64,000 nucleotides of DNA from Euwallacea fornicatus. Its lineage: Eukaryota > Arthropoda > Insecta > Coleoptera > Curculionidae. Positions 38,341-51,632 of the stretch are shown piece after piece. A program made the position numbers and the translations under genes. A model generated the notes under the pieces. The model saw only the letters and a program-made list of their open reading frames with translations. It searched no databases and had not been told where the DNA came from. The DNA is taken from contig NC_089561.1 of NCBI RefSeq assembly GCF_040115645.1, forward strand, positions 1,054,001 through 1,118,000, written 5' to 3'. Each line of letters starts with the position of its first letter. Within the stretch, counting starts at the first letter, position 1.

Positions 38341-40127
38341 TTGATACATATATCGCGCCTGTGTCTTTTACCGTTTTCGAAAACCCAACGACGATTCGCA
38401 CTTCCCGAGCATGCGACAGACTTCAATAACTTTTTTTTTCGAGCGTTTTGCACGGAATCTCAAAGGACCTGGACACGAAAATTTTGCGGACCTGAAGGCT
38501 AAAAAATCTGAGAAGTTTTTTCCACGATCTCATAGAAAATTCTCTCTTGGTATCCAAACGATGGCGGAGGAATTTTATTTACATAGACGATTTTTCGGTA
38601 TGGATTTTTCGACGTTAAAGAATTCAGATCGCATGAGAACCCGATCCCGGGCAATTTTTCTCTAGACGACAAAATAAAGAAAAAGTGACATTGACGAATC
38701 GGGGACAAGTCCCTCTGAAGTGCAATTTATTCACACTGGGAATTTCGCACGCTGATCCGTTCGGGTGGAAGCTTTAAGCTATCGAAAAGCTCCGCATAGG
38801 TCTACACGTGCGTTCGCTAGATAACACCAGATTTTTTGGCATCTGACTAATTGCCATCCATTAATATGCTTCACTTCGGACTGGAATCGGCTATTATACT
38901 CCTTTTTGTTGCTGCTTCTGGGTTTATTGCACCTTTCCTTCCCACTTCGGAGACATAATATCTCGAGGCCCCCAAGTAAAAAAGGGCAAAGTGAAAACAT
39001 TCAAAAAACATCATTTCAATCAGCCGTCTTCACTCTGGAAACGTGAACTTTCTGACCGCATTTTTCATATCTAAGTACTAAAAGCATTTGAGCATTATGT
39101 TCTTTTAAAATAAATAAAGCATCCATTATCGTGCATTTGCTATGGCTGAGCTAACAACATTTGTCATAGACAACATATTTTCTGTATATTTTATTCATAT
39201 TATTGGTCAAAGCGGTCTGATGAAACTTTCGTGTAAAAACAAAAATACCCCAAAAAGCTCATTTCTTCCGTATAGAATATTTTCAATTCGGTTTTATTTA
39301 GGGGCGTCGTCGGCGTCGTTTTATCAACGTCTCTGGGATTTCGGAGACAATTTCTAAATGGATTCAATCAGTTTCAAATGTCTGGGGTATAAGGGCGCAA
39401 CTTCCAAGATACCTATATATATATTAAGATAAATTAAACTAGAGTCTAGAGACTCCATCATGACGTGTCTCTTTCATTCGAGAGTTTGATAATATAATTT
39501 TTATTGTCTCTCCCCTTTTGCTACAAAAAAGATAAATCAAAAATAATTTTTCGATCTAATCCAGAAACGAGTTCCATCGTAGGAATTCTAATTGGCAAAG
39601 GGGCCGTGTGTCCCAGGACTCACCCCCGCCCCTCACGGACAGTAATCCATCAAGGTCGAAACAACCCCCATTCAGGCGTGCACCACCCCTATGGCACAGT
39701 GTAAGTTTTCGGGACTGCGTTGCCAAGCGTTCGACAATTCTCTGTAGTTTCAAGAAAACGTCGCATGAGTAAGAAAGTATGTGTCGTCAGTCAAATTTTT
39801 GGTTAAAGGGGAGGAAAAATAGTTTTCAAAAACCAACTCTCTGATGTGTCAGTTCAGAAAATTTAATAGAGTCACCTCTCTTGAAGTAATATAGAGAGTA
39901 TTTGGCACTCGCAATTCCGTTATACTGCCACAGAGAAACAATAGCGAATTTTCTGAGATTTATTGGGGTTTTTCTCCATATTTCTCCACTGAACGAACCA
40001 GAACAAGCTGAAGTAATATAGAATTCCCTCAGATATGACCGAACTCATCGAGCAGAGGCGTGCGTAAAAAAGATATTTTGGAAAAAATCAACGTTTAAGT
40101 TTGCCACGATTGATTCCTTTCAAGCCC
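38341..40127. other. Non-coding stretch
   Basis: No gene recognised. A short TA run lies near 39,417. Open frames are short and motif-free. Confidence 0.45.
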
Positions 40128-40603
40128 GATTACTACAGAAAGTTTATTCGGATCAAGAGACCAAGTTACTAAAATAACTTACGGTTTGGTCGAACGAGAT
40201 TACTTTACTGAAAGTTGATAAAATGAACTTCATTACCTGTTTGTCGAAATATTTCATTTCAGGTCATTACTACTGGCTACAAAAATTTGAGTCGATTTAA
40301 ATTACTTTAAGTCAATTAAAATATTTTCTTTCAGGTCAGACTACTCTTTGCTAAAATTGATTTCATCATATTTACCACCTGCGTTGCTGCAAATAATTTC
40401 ATCACTCCTGGTCATTTCCGCTTCCTACAAAAATCTCATTGGGGTCAGATGAAGTTACTTTCGCTTATGTGGATGCTGTTAGGCTTTCTACCATTAAACT
40501 ATTTAAAGTAATTTCCGATTGCTACGAAAATTCCATTAGGATCGATTTAGGTCACTGCAAGTTTACTAATGATAGTTTCATTTAGGTTACTAAGGGTTAC
40601 TCG
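40128..40603 (+). repeat. Degenerate tandem repeat, about 7 units of 66-97 nt
   Basis: Anchor strings of the form ATTACTACTGGCTACAAAAA start near 40128, 40198, 40265, 40338, 40413, 40510 and 40586. Several are preceded by TTTCAGGTC or TGGTC and followed by a TCATTGGG or CCATTAGG string. The units have diverged strongly. A CACCCTGTA string follows at about 40,745. Confidence 0.65.
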
Positions 40604-43149
40604 ATTAGTAGATGGGGGCCGCAAGGATAAAGATGGTTTCATCTGTGAGTCGTTGGATGAGCGTTGCCACAGTTGAATATTCGATCGTTTGCTATCAGCA
40701 TCTATAGATCAGATATCAAGGACAGAACAAATTTATTTTTAATCACCCTGTAAAGGGTTCTAAGCCCAGTTTCGTCTGACGGAGGACGAGCTTAAACCAC
40801 TATAATTGCTTGCCATAATCTGTGAATTAATGACGTAGTCCGATGTCAGACAGTCTTGTGATTAATAAAACTGTTGGCCCGATGACGAATGCATCGAGCG
40901 AAAACTCAAGAGCTAAAAAATTATACTAAAACGCTGTTTTCCAGTGCCATTTCCAGGATAGATAAGATTTGGCAACCGCGCCAAGCTTTCCTTTGACGCG
41001 ATCATTTTTCCTTGGAGTCGTTCCATCATCACGTCACAACCGTCCCACCCCAGTGCGACGTTGCCAAATGGGACGTCGAATTTTATTTATGGGTCCTTCG
41101 CCGATCTGTTTCCGTAATTAATGATTGGCCGGATATCATGTTAGGCAAGTTTCGGCCGATTTTTTCCTTTGATGGATTAGTTTTCGGGGGGCTCCGAGCT
41201 TTCGGGGGAATTGCATGCACACAAAGGGAATTTATATTTTCGAGGAGGGGTGAAGGATAGATGTCGCTTATAAGGAAGTGTTCACGTTTGGGGAAGTTCT
41301 CCTCGTGATTGTTGGAGGTGGGCATTCAAATGTTGAAAAATGCGAGGCACGTTTTAAACAGTTGGAATTAATTTTGTTTTAAAAGTTCTCGTTCCTGCTC
41401 CTCTCAGCAAGGGCATGAAATATCACCATCGGTTGTTAAAACGGGAAAATAGTTAATCGCTGTTCATTGTCAGACTTTCCGCTCGAAGTGGTCCGACCGA
41501 AAGGCAAAAGAAACGGAATAAAACCCGGTTGGCATAGAGCATCCCTACAGGGGGGGGCAGCCAGCGCACTTCTCAATGCGGAATGGCGGAATCATCATTT
41601 TTCTCAGTCCTGCGAACAACAAAGTCCACTTAGTCATAGTCGAAGCCTGACCGAAAAATACAAGGGAGAACGCCGCAAATTCAACACCAAGGAAAAGATT
41701 GAAATATGGGCTTTTATGTATTAAAAACATCCTCCTGCTATCTGCGCATTTAAAGCAGAGTTTTGTTTTGCATTACGAGCGCTTTGAGTCCATCGGCGGA
41801 CCCTTGCATAAGAGGGCGTACTGAGAGACCTTTTCGAGACGCTCTGTATAGTGTTTCGTAATCAATAAAGGTGCCAGCTCGTACCCACCTTTTATCGAGG
41901 AACGCGAGGAACAAGAAAAAAATGAAACCCGTCTAAAACTAGAATCTTGTAACGTCTTCATTTCGTGGCGAGCCGACAAACGCACGGGGCTCAAGTCCGT
42001 TTTTAGCAGTTTATCACCAGGTTGTTTTCTCTTGACACTCGATTAATATTGTGGCATGCACAGGCCCAACAATCGAGCCGTGTGATATCTGAGAAGGATA
42101 TAATGTATGTGTCTTTTGAAAAGTTCAAAATTGTTATTATCAGGACCGGCTGGAGGGATCGACTAACCCCCGCTTACCCCCGCTTACCCCCGTTAATCTA
42201 TTCAGCGTCCCTCACCAGCCACTGCAACGGAAACAATTGTGCTATTGTAAATCCGTGATAATACATCGTAAACCAACCTCTTCAAATCGACCGCCATTCT
42301 GGCCTCACTCTAATTAGGAATACATATTTCCTCTTCAGCCATGGTAGGCTCAACCGTTACGTCCCCGATAGGTACAGCGATCGCGTAGGATCTATGGTAA
42401 GACAAGGTTCTGGATAATGTTTTTTGCACCACGGCCCAATTATCCTAGATTAACAGCTCTAATGACGACACCCTCCCGTCTCATCACGTAATCAGAGGTC
42501 AACAACGTAGCCCCTTCATATCTGGTTCCCGGACGGACACAAAAGATTTTCGTTCTTGTTTGACCAAGCAGTTGAGTTTATCAGTTTTTGCGAATGGAAT
42601 TGCTCTTGGTAACACATGGTTGGACCCCTCTGGTTTCCGCTTTGAGACTTTAATTATGGCATATATTTTCGAATCTTATTACCGACCCCTTTCAACATCG
42701 CTGTTTGGTTTTTCGTTGGCAGGCAGCTGTCCTTCAGCACTGCTGTGGCAAAATTCATCATATATCATTGAGTTTGAGCCGAGACTGCGCCCAATTCATA
42801 CTCCTCGAGGTCTTTTTCCGCATACCTTAATAAACAAGTTGGAGATAGAGAGTGTCCTGGTGTAGCTTGTTCTGTTCTTAAACGTGTTTATTGTCTTGTA
42901 TATGTTGCGAATTCCCCGTTTTTTGGTTAGGTGTAGATCTCTTCGGTGTCAATTCTCCTGGAAACGACTTCTAAGCGAAGTTGAAACTTTACTTGTACCA
43001 TCAAATGACGTAACTTTTAATGCGCGTTACGGGCTTCACATCGGCAGCGATGCCGCGTCTTTTCAAAATTAACATGTGGCAGGGACGCGACGAGCTCCTT
43101 ACACCGACTGTTTATTAACTTAGGGTCAGGAAGTAAATGAGCTTAAAAA
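40604..43149. other. Non-coding stretch
   Basis: No gene recognised. A 101-codon plus-strand open frame (42,560-42,865) has no motif. A triplicated CCCCCGCTTA lies at 42,164-42,198, making runs of five G on the minus strand. Confidence 0.45.
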
Positions 43150-44830
43150 ACTTTTCTTTGTCAACTCAGTTTTATTCATACCAATGTAAAGCAGAAACAT
43201 GGGAATTATTCATGGAATATAATGTCAGATAAATCGCCTCCTCTAGCGCGTTTGCAGGTGTCAGCCCTTTTAATGGAATTTTGAAGTACTTTTTCCAATA
43301 AAGATACACTTATTTCGGCAATAGAGCGATGAATTTCATCTTTTAAACCATCAATCATTTCTGAGTGGTTCACACAAACACGATCTTTAAGATAGCCCTA
43401 AAGAAAAAAATCCAAAAGTGTTGAATCACGCGATATTGCAGGCCAATTGACATCACCAAAACGGGGAATAACGCGACCATCAAAGTTCGATCTCAATAAT
43501 GCGATTGCTTGATGCGTTGTGTGGCTTCTGGCACCATCTTGTTGAAGGCAGAAGTCGTCTGTATCAATATCACCTATCTGGAGTCACAAAAAATCATTTA
43601 TCATGGTTTGATGACGTACGCTATTGAGGGTAACGGCATTAGCGTGCTCATTTTCAAAGAAGTATGGACCAATTATTCTTCATGACCACAAACCAGACCA
43701 AACAGTTACTCTTCTGGAACGCAATGGTTGTTCAGTAATGGATCTTGGATTTTCCGACAAGCTTGCTTGCTCACATGGCCAATGAAAATGGGCCTCATCA
43801 CTGAAGACGATTTTGTTAACAAATCGCCATTTTCATCCAATTTTTCGAACAACCAATCAGCAAATGTTCGACGCAAACGATGATGGAGCGGTTTTAATTC
43901 TTGTGTTAATTGGACCTCATAAGCATGAAGATAAAGATCCTTATGCAGAATGTTACGCAAAGTGCCTTTAGGAATGCCCAATTGCCGAGAAAGATGATGC
44001 GTTGAAGGTTCCATGCTCATCTTCGACACTTTTCTTTAACCTTCTAGCGATAACGTGATTTATTTTGACATAAATGGTATCAATGGTTTGTAAGACCGAC
44101 TTAAAAAATGATTTTGTCATGCGCTATACCATAGTTCCGAAATTGTTTTAAGTGTGTTTGAATTAAGATTATACAAGTTATATATGTTTTTTTTCGTAAA
44201 TTACGCCAACTATAAAATTTAGAAAATCGCATACGCCAAGAGTCCAAAAAAGTATAAAACATTTGTATGAAATTTTTTTTAGAAAAATCATTAGTTTTTG
44301 ATTTATTATGAAAACTGCAATGTAGCATTTTCCAAATTTTGTCCAATATTTCGGAAAATAAGGAAAAGTTGGTAACGCTGTTTCGAATATTAACTAAGCT
44401 CCAAGTCTGATAAATTTTCTCTAACTTAACTAACCTCGTAGTTCTCGCCGTTTAGAAGATACCAATGGTATCCCATGGCATTTGGGACACCCTGTATAAC
44501 GCAAATTGTACGTCACTCTCTCAGACTAGCACCATGTGTATGTTGAAAGCATACACATGGTAAGAATGTGACTACTGATTTTTTGTGAGGAAACAGAGGT
44601 TTCTGATCTAGGAAGATACTGGGAGAATGAATAGACAATGCTTGTCGGTCTCATAGACGGTACGTTACCAACGAAAGGTTAAAGCGGCCATGTTTTCAGC
44701 ACTGCGACCACTGCGAGCGTATTGTTTTAGTCTGACGTCACAAATAGTACCGTGGGCTTCAAATTTGGCCACTAAATTGCGCACAGAAGTCTCAGAAGGG
44801 GCCTTGTTACGAGGAAAAGTGAACGAATTT
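43150..44830 (-). mobile_element. IS630/Tc1-type DDE transposase relic, interrupted
   Basis: Minus-strand relic in three parts. The N-terminal helix-turn-helix piece at about 44,812-44,681 reads SETSVRNLVAKFEAHGTICD. The central part at 44,029-43,706 reads HLSRQLGIPKGTLRNILHKD and then YEVQLTQELKPLHH. The catalytic part at about 43,550-43,300 has FCLQQDGARSHTTHQAI (catalytic aspartate), NFDGRVIPRFGDVNWPA and LLDFFL. Stops, including one before the GYLKDRV block, show it is dead. The gap between N-terminal and central parts (about 44,040-44,640) carries TTTGGGACACCCTGTA, a terminal-repeat-like end at 44,494, which suggests a later insertion split the gene. Confidence 0.88.
44531..44561. repeat. 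Perfect 12-bp hairpin
   Basis: ACCATGTGTATG and CATACACATGGT flank a 7-nt loop, with no mismatch. It lies just outside the CACCCTG end at 44,494, between two parts of the split transposase relic. It has no U-run, so it is not a typical terminator. The role is unknown. Confidence 0.85.
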
Positions 44831-47427
44831 TAAGAAGCGATGCAGAAAATGTTCACCACTTTAATAATAAATTTTAATAATTAAAATGCGTTGTTCAAGA
44901 AAGTAGCGTTCCTTTGGTTAAAATTTCCCAAGTTTATACTAAATAAATGTCAAAGAGTGACAGGTCATTCTTTAACATTTCATTGAATGACAGTCAATTT
45001 GCTTCCTAACCTTAAATTTGTACTAATATTTGCCCACCGTCGATAATAATAACAAAACCGATAATAAATAACCAGGAGCGCTGTGTTGGGCAACAACCGA
45101 ACGAATTTTGAAGTTGACGAGCAAGGGACGCAACACCATAATAAACCAAAACGTCAACAAATTAGGCGGCAACGGCGAAAAGAAACACCATTTGACGTTT
45201 GATGCTTAGAGAGTCAAATATAGCTTTGTTTTTTTCTAGCACGTGAAATTTATATGACTTGTCACTGTACGTAAGGCGACTCTCAATCGTCACATCGTGT
45301 GACGCGAATAAAAAGTTACGTGACTCGAACCCTACCTACGGTTACGTCACGTTATACCTGCATGATACAATATTCCCAAACGCATGCAACCTTGCAAATC
45401 TCATCCTTTCCAACACAAAAAGCTTTCCGCTGGTCGGAGACATTTTGACTAATTGCCGGACATTAGTCCATTTCGACTAAAGGTATTCAAGTCTAATGCA
45501 CCTTTCGTTTGCGGAACCCGACTTCAGCTAATATCCTTGAAAGAGCCTTTTGAAAGAGTTGGATTTGCCACGGTGAGACCTTGGTCAAGGTATGCAAATA
45601 AATGGGGCAAAATAGATAGTCATTGTCCAGAGCATGAAATTGGATTAGATCAGGACAGGTAGAAGGATTTGACTTGCGTAACCATGTACTCCGCAGTGAA
45701 GTGTAGAAAGTGGGTTTTTTTTGCGTATTAATGGGGAAGGGGCTTATAATGCCATTTTCGACGGGCCCATTAACAACCTGCATGTTTCCATTGTGGTGCC
45801 TAACGTCTTCTGAATGGATAAATTCACATACAAAAAGGGAACTAAAAGCATTTCTTATCCAGATAAATAAATGACATACGTCACGGGGCCCCGAAACTAG
45901 AAAAGATGAAAAATGGCGCGCGAGGCGAGCACAAAAAGAAAAAGCAGGCACGGCTTCAGTTTTTGGGTCTCCTGTGGGAAGATGGCGTGGCGCGCACCAT
46001 TGATACTCTTCGTCGGTGATGGATGAGGGCGATAATGCCCGCTCGTCAATTCCCGTCCGCAACAATGCTGCTTTCCCGGTAATTCACTGCCTACCCCTAT
46101 CTATTCATTCCCTGCTTTCTCCATCTTTAATAAATGCCCCGAAATTATTACACAATAACAAGCCGTTAGTCACTGTTTCGATTATTCATTTCGGTTTCTG
46201 CTTTTGTTTGGCAATGTTGATGGTATTTAAAATTAAATGGATGATAAATCGGCCCCTCTTATTCGGATAAAATTCCCTCGGTCCTGCAGATATCCATTTG
46301 TTATTCAATAGAACAGGATGCGGATTCGTTGTTTTAATTGCCGCCCCCGATCGAATTATCAGCAACGTTACGCACTCACTTGGGGGGGAGGGAGGGGGGG
46401 GGATCTGTTCAACGTCTTTCGGCAAAAATTCTAACCGCCCAACGGGCCCAAGTGCCACTAGGAAAAACGTCAGGTGGTGACTCCTTTATCGACCTATTTT
46501 GAGTGGAGACGAAACCGCTGATTTTTTGTTATAAATATTCTACAAGAAGTCATAAATCTCATCTAGAAAAACACCCTTGTAATAACGTTTTGTATTGACT
46601 GAAGCGGGGTTTATCGCCCCTCTCCAATAAGAGAAATCGATTGAAAAGCATTAATCATAATGACACTCAATTATTTGGGGTGGCCATGTAAGTTTGCGCT
46701 TCTCGGGGATGATGAAGTAGCCCTTAGATTTTTCCCCCAGAAAAACGAAGCAAGTTTTTATCTCAGAACTCATGCGTATTTTCTTCGTCTCTACGCAACT
46801 GGAAGAGAAAATTGATTCGAGAACTAGGCGTCACTAATCCAGCAACAGAAGCGTGTTCTTATACTAAAACCACATACAATGAATCAAAATTCCTGGGCTC
46901 GGGATCAAATCGTTTAATCAAAGTCTTGCTGTGTCACCTCCCGGTGAGAACCAGCCCACGGTTCCATGGCGAGAGATTTTCCATCAACCGATTCTTTTAT
47001 TGTTAAGGCCTTACATATGTATGTAACCGGGCATGCTACGCTTTTTGACAAGCTGTCTCACCTTATTGCTCTTATTCGTTTTGGTTTCGTGGTTTTGGAC
47101 ATCAGGGTCATTTATTTTTTCACTGTATGACGTTCCATATCTTACATGCACCACTGCTTTTGTGGGGGAAGAGCTCTTCGAACCGGAGGAATTTCATAAG
47201 TTGGGTTGAGGATCAAGGAGCGTACCGACAGGAACTGCTACGGCACCTACAGTACTACAACAAATTAGGGATATTTGGGGAGCTTATTCAAAACAAACGT
47301 CACATTTTGGGGTTTTGCAACCGTTTTACGTAGAATCCGTGTGCGAGCCCTGTAGTGCCGAACGGCTCAACATTTTCTAAGCAACCGCACGGACACTAAC
47401 GTGACTACAAAAATGCCATTTTCTGTA
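44831..47427. other. Non-coding stretch with a 190-codon chance-level open frame
   Basis: The longest open frame of the window (minus, 46,065-45,493) lies here. It lacks an ATG at its opening, has no recognisable domain, and one frame this long is about what chance allows in 64 kb. G-rich tract near 46,380-46,402. No gene is called. Confidence 0.4.
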
Positions 47428-48069
47428 CAGGGTGCAACATATCAATGTAGAAATATTTCAGGGAGCGATGGTTCTCTGCAAAATAATAAAAGGAATGATA
47501 ATTCACCCAAAGTCAAAAACGCAACATTTTCGGTGTACAGGGCGGCAAAGCATCACATTTTCGCTCACGTTTTGCGTTTTTCTCACGTACGGCTTGAGCC
47601 AAATTTTTGAAATTTCAAACATCTATGTCCGTTAAGACCCTCTACAAAAAATGTCAAAATCGTCGGTAGCCACATACAAGACGTTATGACTTGGGTCATG
47701 TACTATTTTATGGTTTGTGTAAATTTTTTTAACTTCCCAAACTTAAATTATTTCCTCAATTTTTTAGCTTTTTGGTCTGTTGCGGTATTTTCGTATTTTT
47801 CACTGTTTTCGTAGAATTTGCAAAAATATCTATCGACGCAAATTAAGAACGTAAAAGAAGTAACGGAAACAATTATCAATTGCCAACATTAAATCAAATT
47901 TCTTAAAAGAAAACTAAAGGAAAATTGAATTGTAAAAACTGTCGAAAATGTGCCACTCTGTACATCGAAAATACTGCGTTTTTGCCTATGGGTCCATTAG
48001 CATTTTTTTGTTATATTGCACACGATTATCGTCCCGTGAAATATATTCATGATGATTTGCCTCACCCTG
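47428..48069. mobile_element. MITE-like block with CAGGGTG ends and TA flanks
   Basis: A 642-bp segment begins TA/CAGGGTGCAACAT and ends ATTTGCCTCACCCTG/TA. The ends are inverted over CAGGGTG and loosely further inward. Flanking TA at both sides fits a Tc1/mariner-type target duplication. No transposase is seen, so it would be non-autonomous. Short ends make this tentative. Confidence 0.5.
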
Positions 48070-50725
48070 TATGACTTATTATAGAGTCTGGAACAATCCT
48101 ATGGAATGAACTCAAAATCTGCGTAATTCGACATATGTGACAAAAATACCGAAACACGTCAATTTTAGATTTTGAAATTACATCCTGCAACGTAAAAATT
48201 TCATCCCCAAATTCACGCCCTTTGGGGGACAGTTGTAACCCCCAAACTTATAAATCGGCAGCGTGGGTTTGTGGCAACCCATTTGAATGATCTTTTCATT
48301 TGCCATTCAAAATTGCTTTTCATTAAAGTTTATTGCTAATAGTGATGGGCAAAAATTGAATTCGTGTTATTCACGAAATTCTCTACAACAAACTAAAAAC
48401 TATGTCATGATATCAACTCAGGAGCTTCATAAAGACGATTTTGGTAGAAGAACGCATTTTTGAGAATAAATGATGCAGACGTTGGATAATAATTTTATCC
48501 AATATGAAAACGTGATATTTTCTGGCTTGTCTACATTTACACTTCATGGCTTCCTTAATTATGAAATATGTCGTTTATAGTGTAAAGAAAATCTTCCCTG
48601 CATAATGTATGCTTAGAATTTTTCAAAGAACTCAAAATCGTTATAATATACTCGGGGTTCCAGAAGAAAAAAATTAAAAAGTACCTTTATCTACCACATA
48701 GGTGACTGTATACATGTCCGCTACCCTAAAAACAATATTTGTCGCCTTCCAGCATTTTTATTAAAAATAATTCGTTCAATTTTAAGGAATTTCTGTGGGA
48801 CCTTTGGTTCTCTATCTATGGAGACCGATCACCAGTCTATCAGGGCTTTCCCGAATACGGAATGTCTCAAACTAACCGGCTTGATGACTCTTATATAATC
48901 AATGTTGATCTCGGTTAGTTGCCGAACTATAGAGTCGTTCTGATGTCTATTTTCGCCATCGGGAAAATGCCTCTAAAAGTAAGATGCACAAAACTGCAAT
49001 TCCAAAGATCCAGGACTTCCATTGGTGCAGTCGCCCGAGATGAAGAGTTGAACCGAGTGTTAATCTGTAAATGAGCTTTTTCCACACGTGGTGGACCAAC
49101 CTGCCCCCATCTCGCGATGTTTGAACAATGGGATACGGTAAGGAACCCACCGTCAGATTTTTCTCTTCGTCGTGACGGTTCCAGCATACTGCCGAAATAT
49201 TTCTTTTTCTCCTTGAAATTAACATTCAGAGTCGCAGACAGGGACACCAATGCTGCCTTTAAAATATGGCTCGATCACGCGCCTGGATAAGATGAAGGGC
49301 ATCCATCATGCTGATGTCTTTGTTCGTCTGCGGCTCCCCCGACGGCGTGGCCTAAAAACCTGAAAGGAAACGGAAAATACCCTAAATCCCTTCGGGTGCA
49401 GAGCCGTCCCGAATGGAAATCCATCAAATGTCACCCGCTAATGAGTCAGGTCCTTTCAGTTCACTTTTTTTTTTTCTAATCAGCTTCAAAAGCTCAAAAG
49501 AAGCTTTTGTGAGCCGTCGGCTTTCAGATGGAATCAAATGGTGCATGGTCTAATAGGAGTTTCAACACCATTATTACAGCGAATTCATCAGGACGGTTTT
49601 TATGCATAAAAGGGCAATAAGCACCATATAAAAATATGAAGTTGTGCACGCGAAAGAACGAGAAAATTACTATAGGTCGGCCATTTTCAGCCCGCCAGAC
49701 GCGAATTATAATGGCATTAAAATAATTACTGCAAATGCGAGTTTAACAACTGCAATACCGAAAAGCATCCTCCAGGTAGGTTACACAGGATTGGAAAGTT
49801 GTTAAAAACTCGTTTGCGCTTATTTATACATAAATATTTATATGTTTTTTCCTCAGGAACTTGCGGGAAAATTTATAATTTCTTCATTGGGCCCAAGTAA
49901 GTCCTGGCAGTCAAGATGCATATCAGTCCATGTCATACCTACGCCGCGCCACCGAAACCGTGTACATCATGCTCTTAAGACAGTAATTATGCTAATAGCA
50001 GCCCCGGTATATACATAAACATCCACTTAAAGCTGAGAAAAAATTACTGTGCGTCTCATGCATCCGATTTGATGCTCTTCACTCGGTCGGATTACCATAA
50101 TTTGCTCCTGAAAAAAGATCCATGGGGGACAGCATTCCTTATTTGAGTGTGTCTTCAAAGAACGATCACTCATCATAAATGTAAAAAGTGCCTCTTTTGT
50201 TGGTTTCTACTGGTCATCATGTGGGATCAGATTTTTCGTCGGGTGACTCAGGGGGAACGCGAAGAAACCCTTCAAGGCCTGGACATGAGCGCAGAGTATT
50301 ATGCGATAGAGCCTCTGATCGTTGAAAAATAATAGTTGGAGTTTATAGTGCGGATTTTTGCATGTGCGTCATAGATACGAATCAATTCATGGTCGACACA
50401 AAACATGGCCAGCGGCGTCTCGAAAATTTTTTGCTTCTGGATCGAAGTACAAAAAGCTGGTATAACAAAGGCGGGTAAAAAATGAGGAGATGAAGGACTA
50501 TTCATTTATGAAACAAAAAAATAAAACATCATCATCAAAACTGTCTGTAGTTATACGGAACACAGCGGAATCATTAGCATATGGATATTGTCATGATCGA
50601 GCTAGAATTGCCACAAATAACCGACTCAATGACATACGTTCACACCACTGTCTTCATTTGACCCATATACACTCCCGTTATCAATTTTGACCCGGTGGTC
50701 TAGTCCGTGGAAGACGTGCTTATTA
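48070..50725. other. Non-coding stretch
   Basis: No gene recognised. Overlapping minus-strand open frames near 48,930-49,250 are more GC-rich but show no motif I can place. A CAGGTAG string lies near 49,774. Confidence 0.4.
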
Positions 50726-51511
50726 CATTGACTTTCACATGAAATTTACCACCCAGCAGTAATAATAAAAATTAAGTCTCGGAATTTTGACAAAATAACG
50801 TTTCATAATACAGTATCAAACAACCAGGATTTCAATTAAAAAAAAAAACATTTGATAATTAAAAAGTAAATAATGAGTGACCTCGCCTCGTACAGCAAAC
50901 ACGCATGTACTCTTCGTGGAATGCTTTGCAACAAATAATCAATTTTAAACAAACATTTCATGGTACTTCAAGGTGGTGTTGCAGGTCATCCAAATTGTTT
51001 GGAGGCCTCGATGAATTCCGAAGACGGCGACTCATCATATGCCCAAGACGCTCGATAGGTCATAGGTCCGGCGACCGTGCAGGCCAAGGCAATATTTCCA
51101 ATCGTGCTTGTTCCAGGTATCCTCGAGTAATATTTGCAGTATGCGTCCTTACGTCATCTTCACGTTTGTCGCTGATACGGGGAGGGCGTCCAGCTGGACG
51201 ATATCGTTGATTCCAACAACGAACACCATATTCTCGCAATAGTGCTCTCGTCCCAATTAATTCTTCGGGCAATTTAACGAAAAGAAAGTCCGCCCTCCTT
51301 CATGTCGATAATTTGTCCTCCATGAAAACCCGAGACGAGGGAGAAATTTCGACGCTGTCTAACTAGGGGTGTTTTAAGCCGTCTTGTTTATAGTTCAGCA
51401 ACAATATAAAATGATATTTCCACGTAAATATTATTTTATTTATTAACAATTGAGTAGAAAATCCACAAGGTCGATGACAAAAAAACAACCATTGGCGTTC
51501 TTTTTCTCTCT

Positions 51512-51547
<36 letters not shown>

Positions 51548-51632
51548 ATGAATCTACGATCGTTTGATATTTTTTTATGAAGCATTAAATTATTATTATC
51601 GCTGAGCGGTGCATTTCATATGAAATTGAGTG
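50726..51632 (-). mobile_element. Internally deleted Tc1-like element with terminal inverted repeats
   Basis: A 907-bp element flanked by TA on both sides (50724-50725, 51633-51634). The left end, CATTGACTTTCACATGAAAT, and the reverse complement of the right end, CACTCAATTTCATATGAAAT, are related and stay similar for about 120 nt. Between them, on the minus strand, is a shortened transposase. N-terminal GRPPRISDKREDDV is fused to HTANITRGYLEQARLEILPW and then PARSPDL, a stop, and PIERLGHMMSRRLR. The middle of the catalytic domain is missing, and the stop replaces the usual asparagine of SPDLNPIE. The right terminal repeat contains a 33-nt T run (51,514-51,546). Confidence 0.88.
51514..51546. 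repeat. 33-nt homopolymer T tract
   Basis: Lies inside the right terminal repeat of the Tc1-like element. The matching point has 6 A in the fragment at 12.5 kb and 11 A in the left terminal repeat (50,838-50,848). It is therefore an expanded A/T tract of the repeat rather than a retroposon tail. Confidence 0.8.

Noticed and set aside
45493..46065. 190-codon minus-strand open frame, the longest in the window
   Set aside because: No ATG at the opening, no domain or motif, and about one such frame is expected by chance in 128 kb of strand.
48927..49250. Two overlapping minus-strand frames of 92-107 codons
   Set aside because: No motif of any transposase or host protein that I can place.
18565..49782. 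CAGGTAG (Zelda-type) and TCAAGGACA (FTZ-F1-type) strings at scattered places
   Set aside because: Their number is within chance expectation for 64 kb and they do not cluster near ftz.
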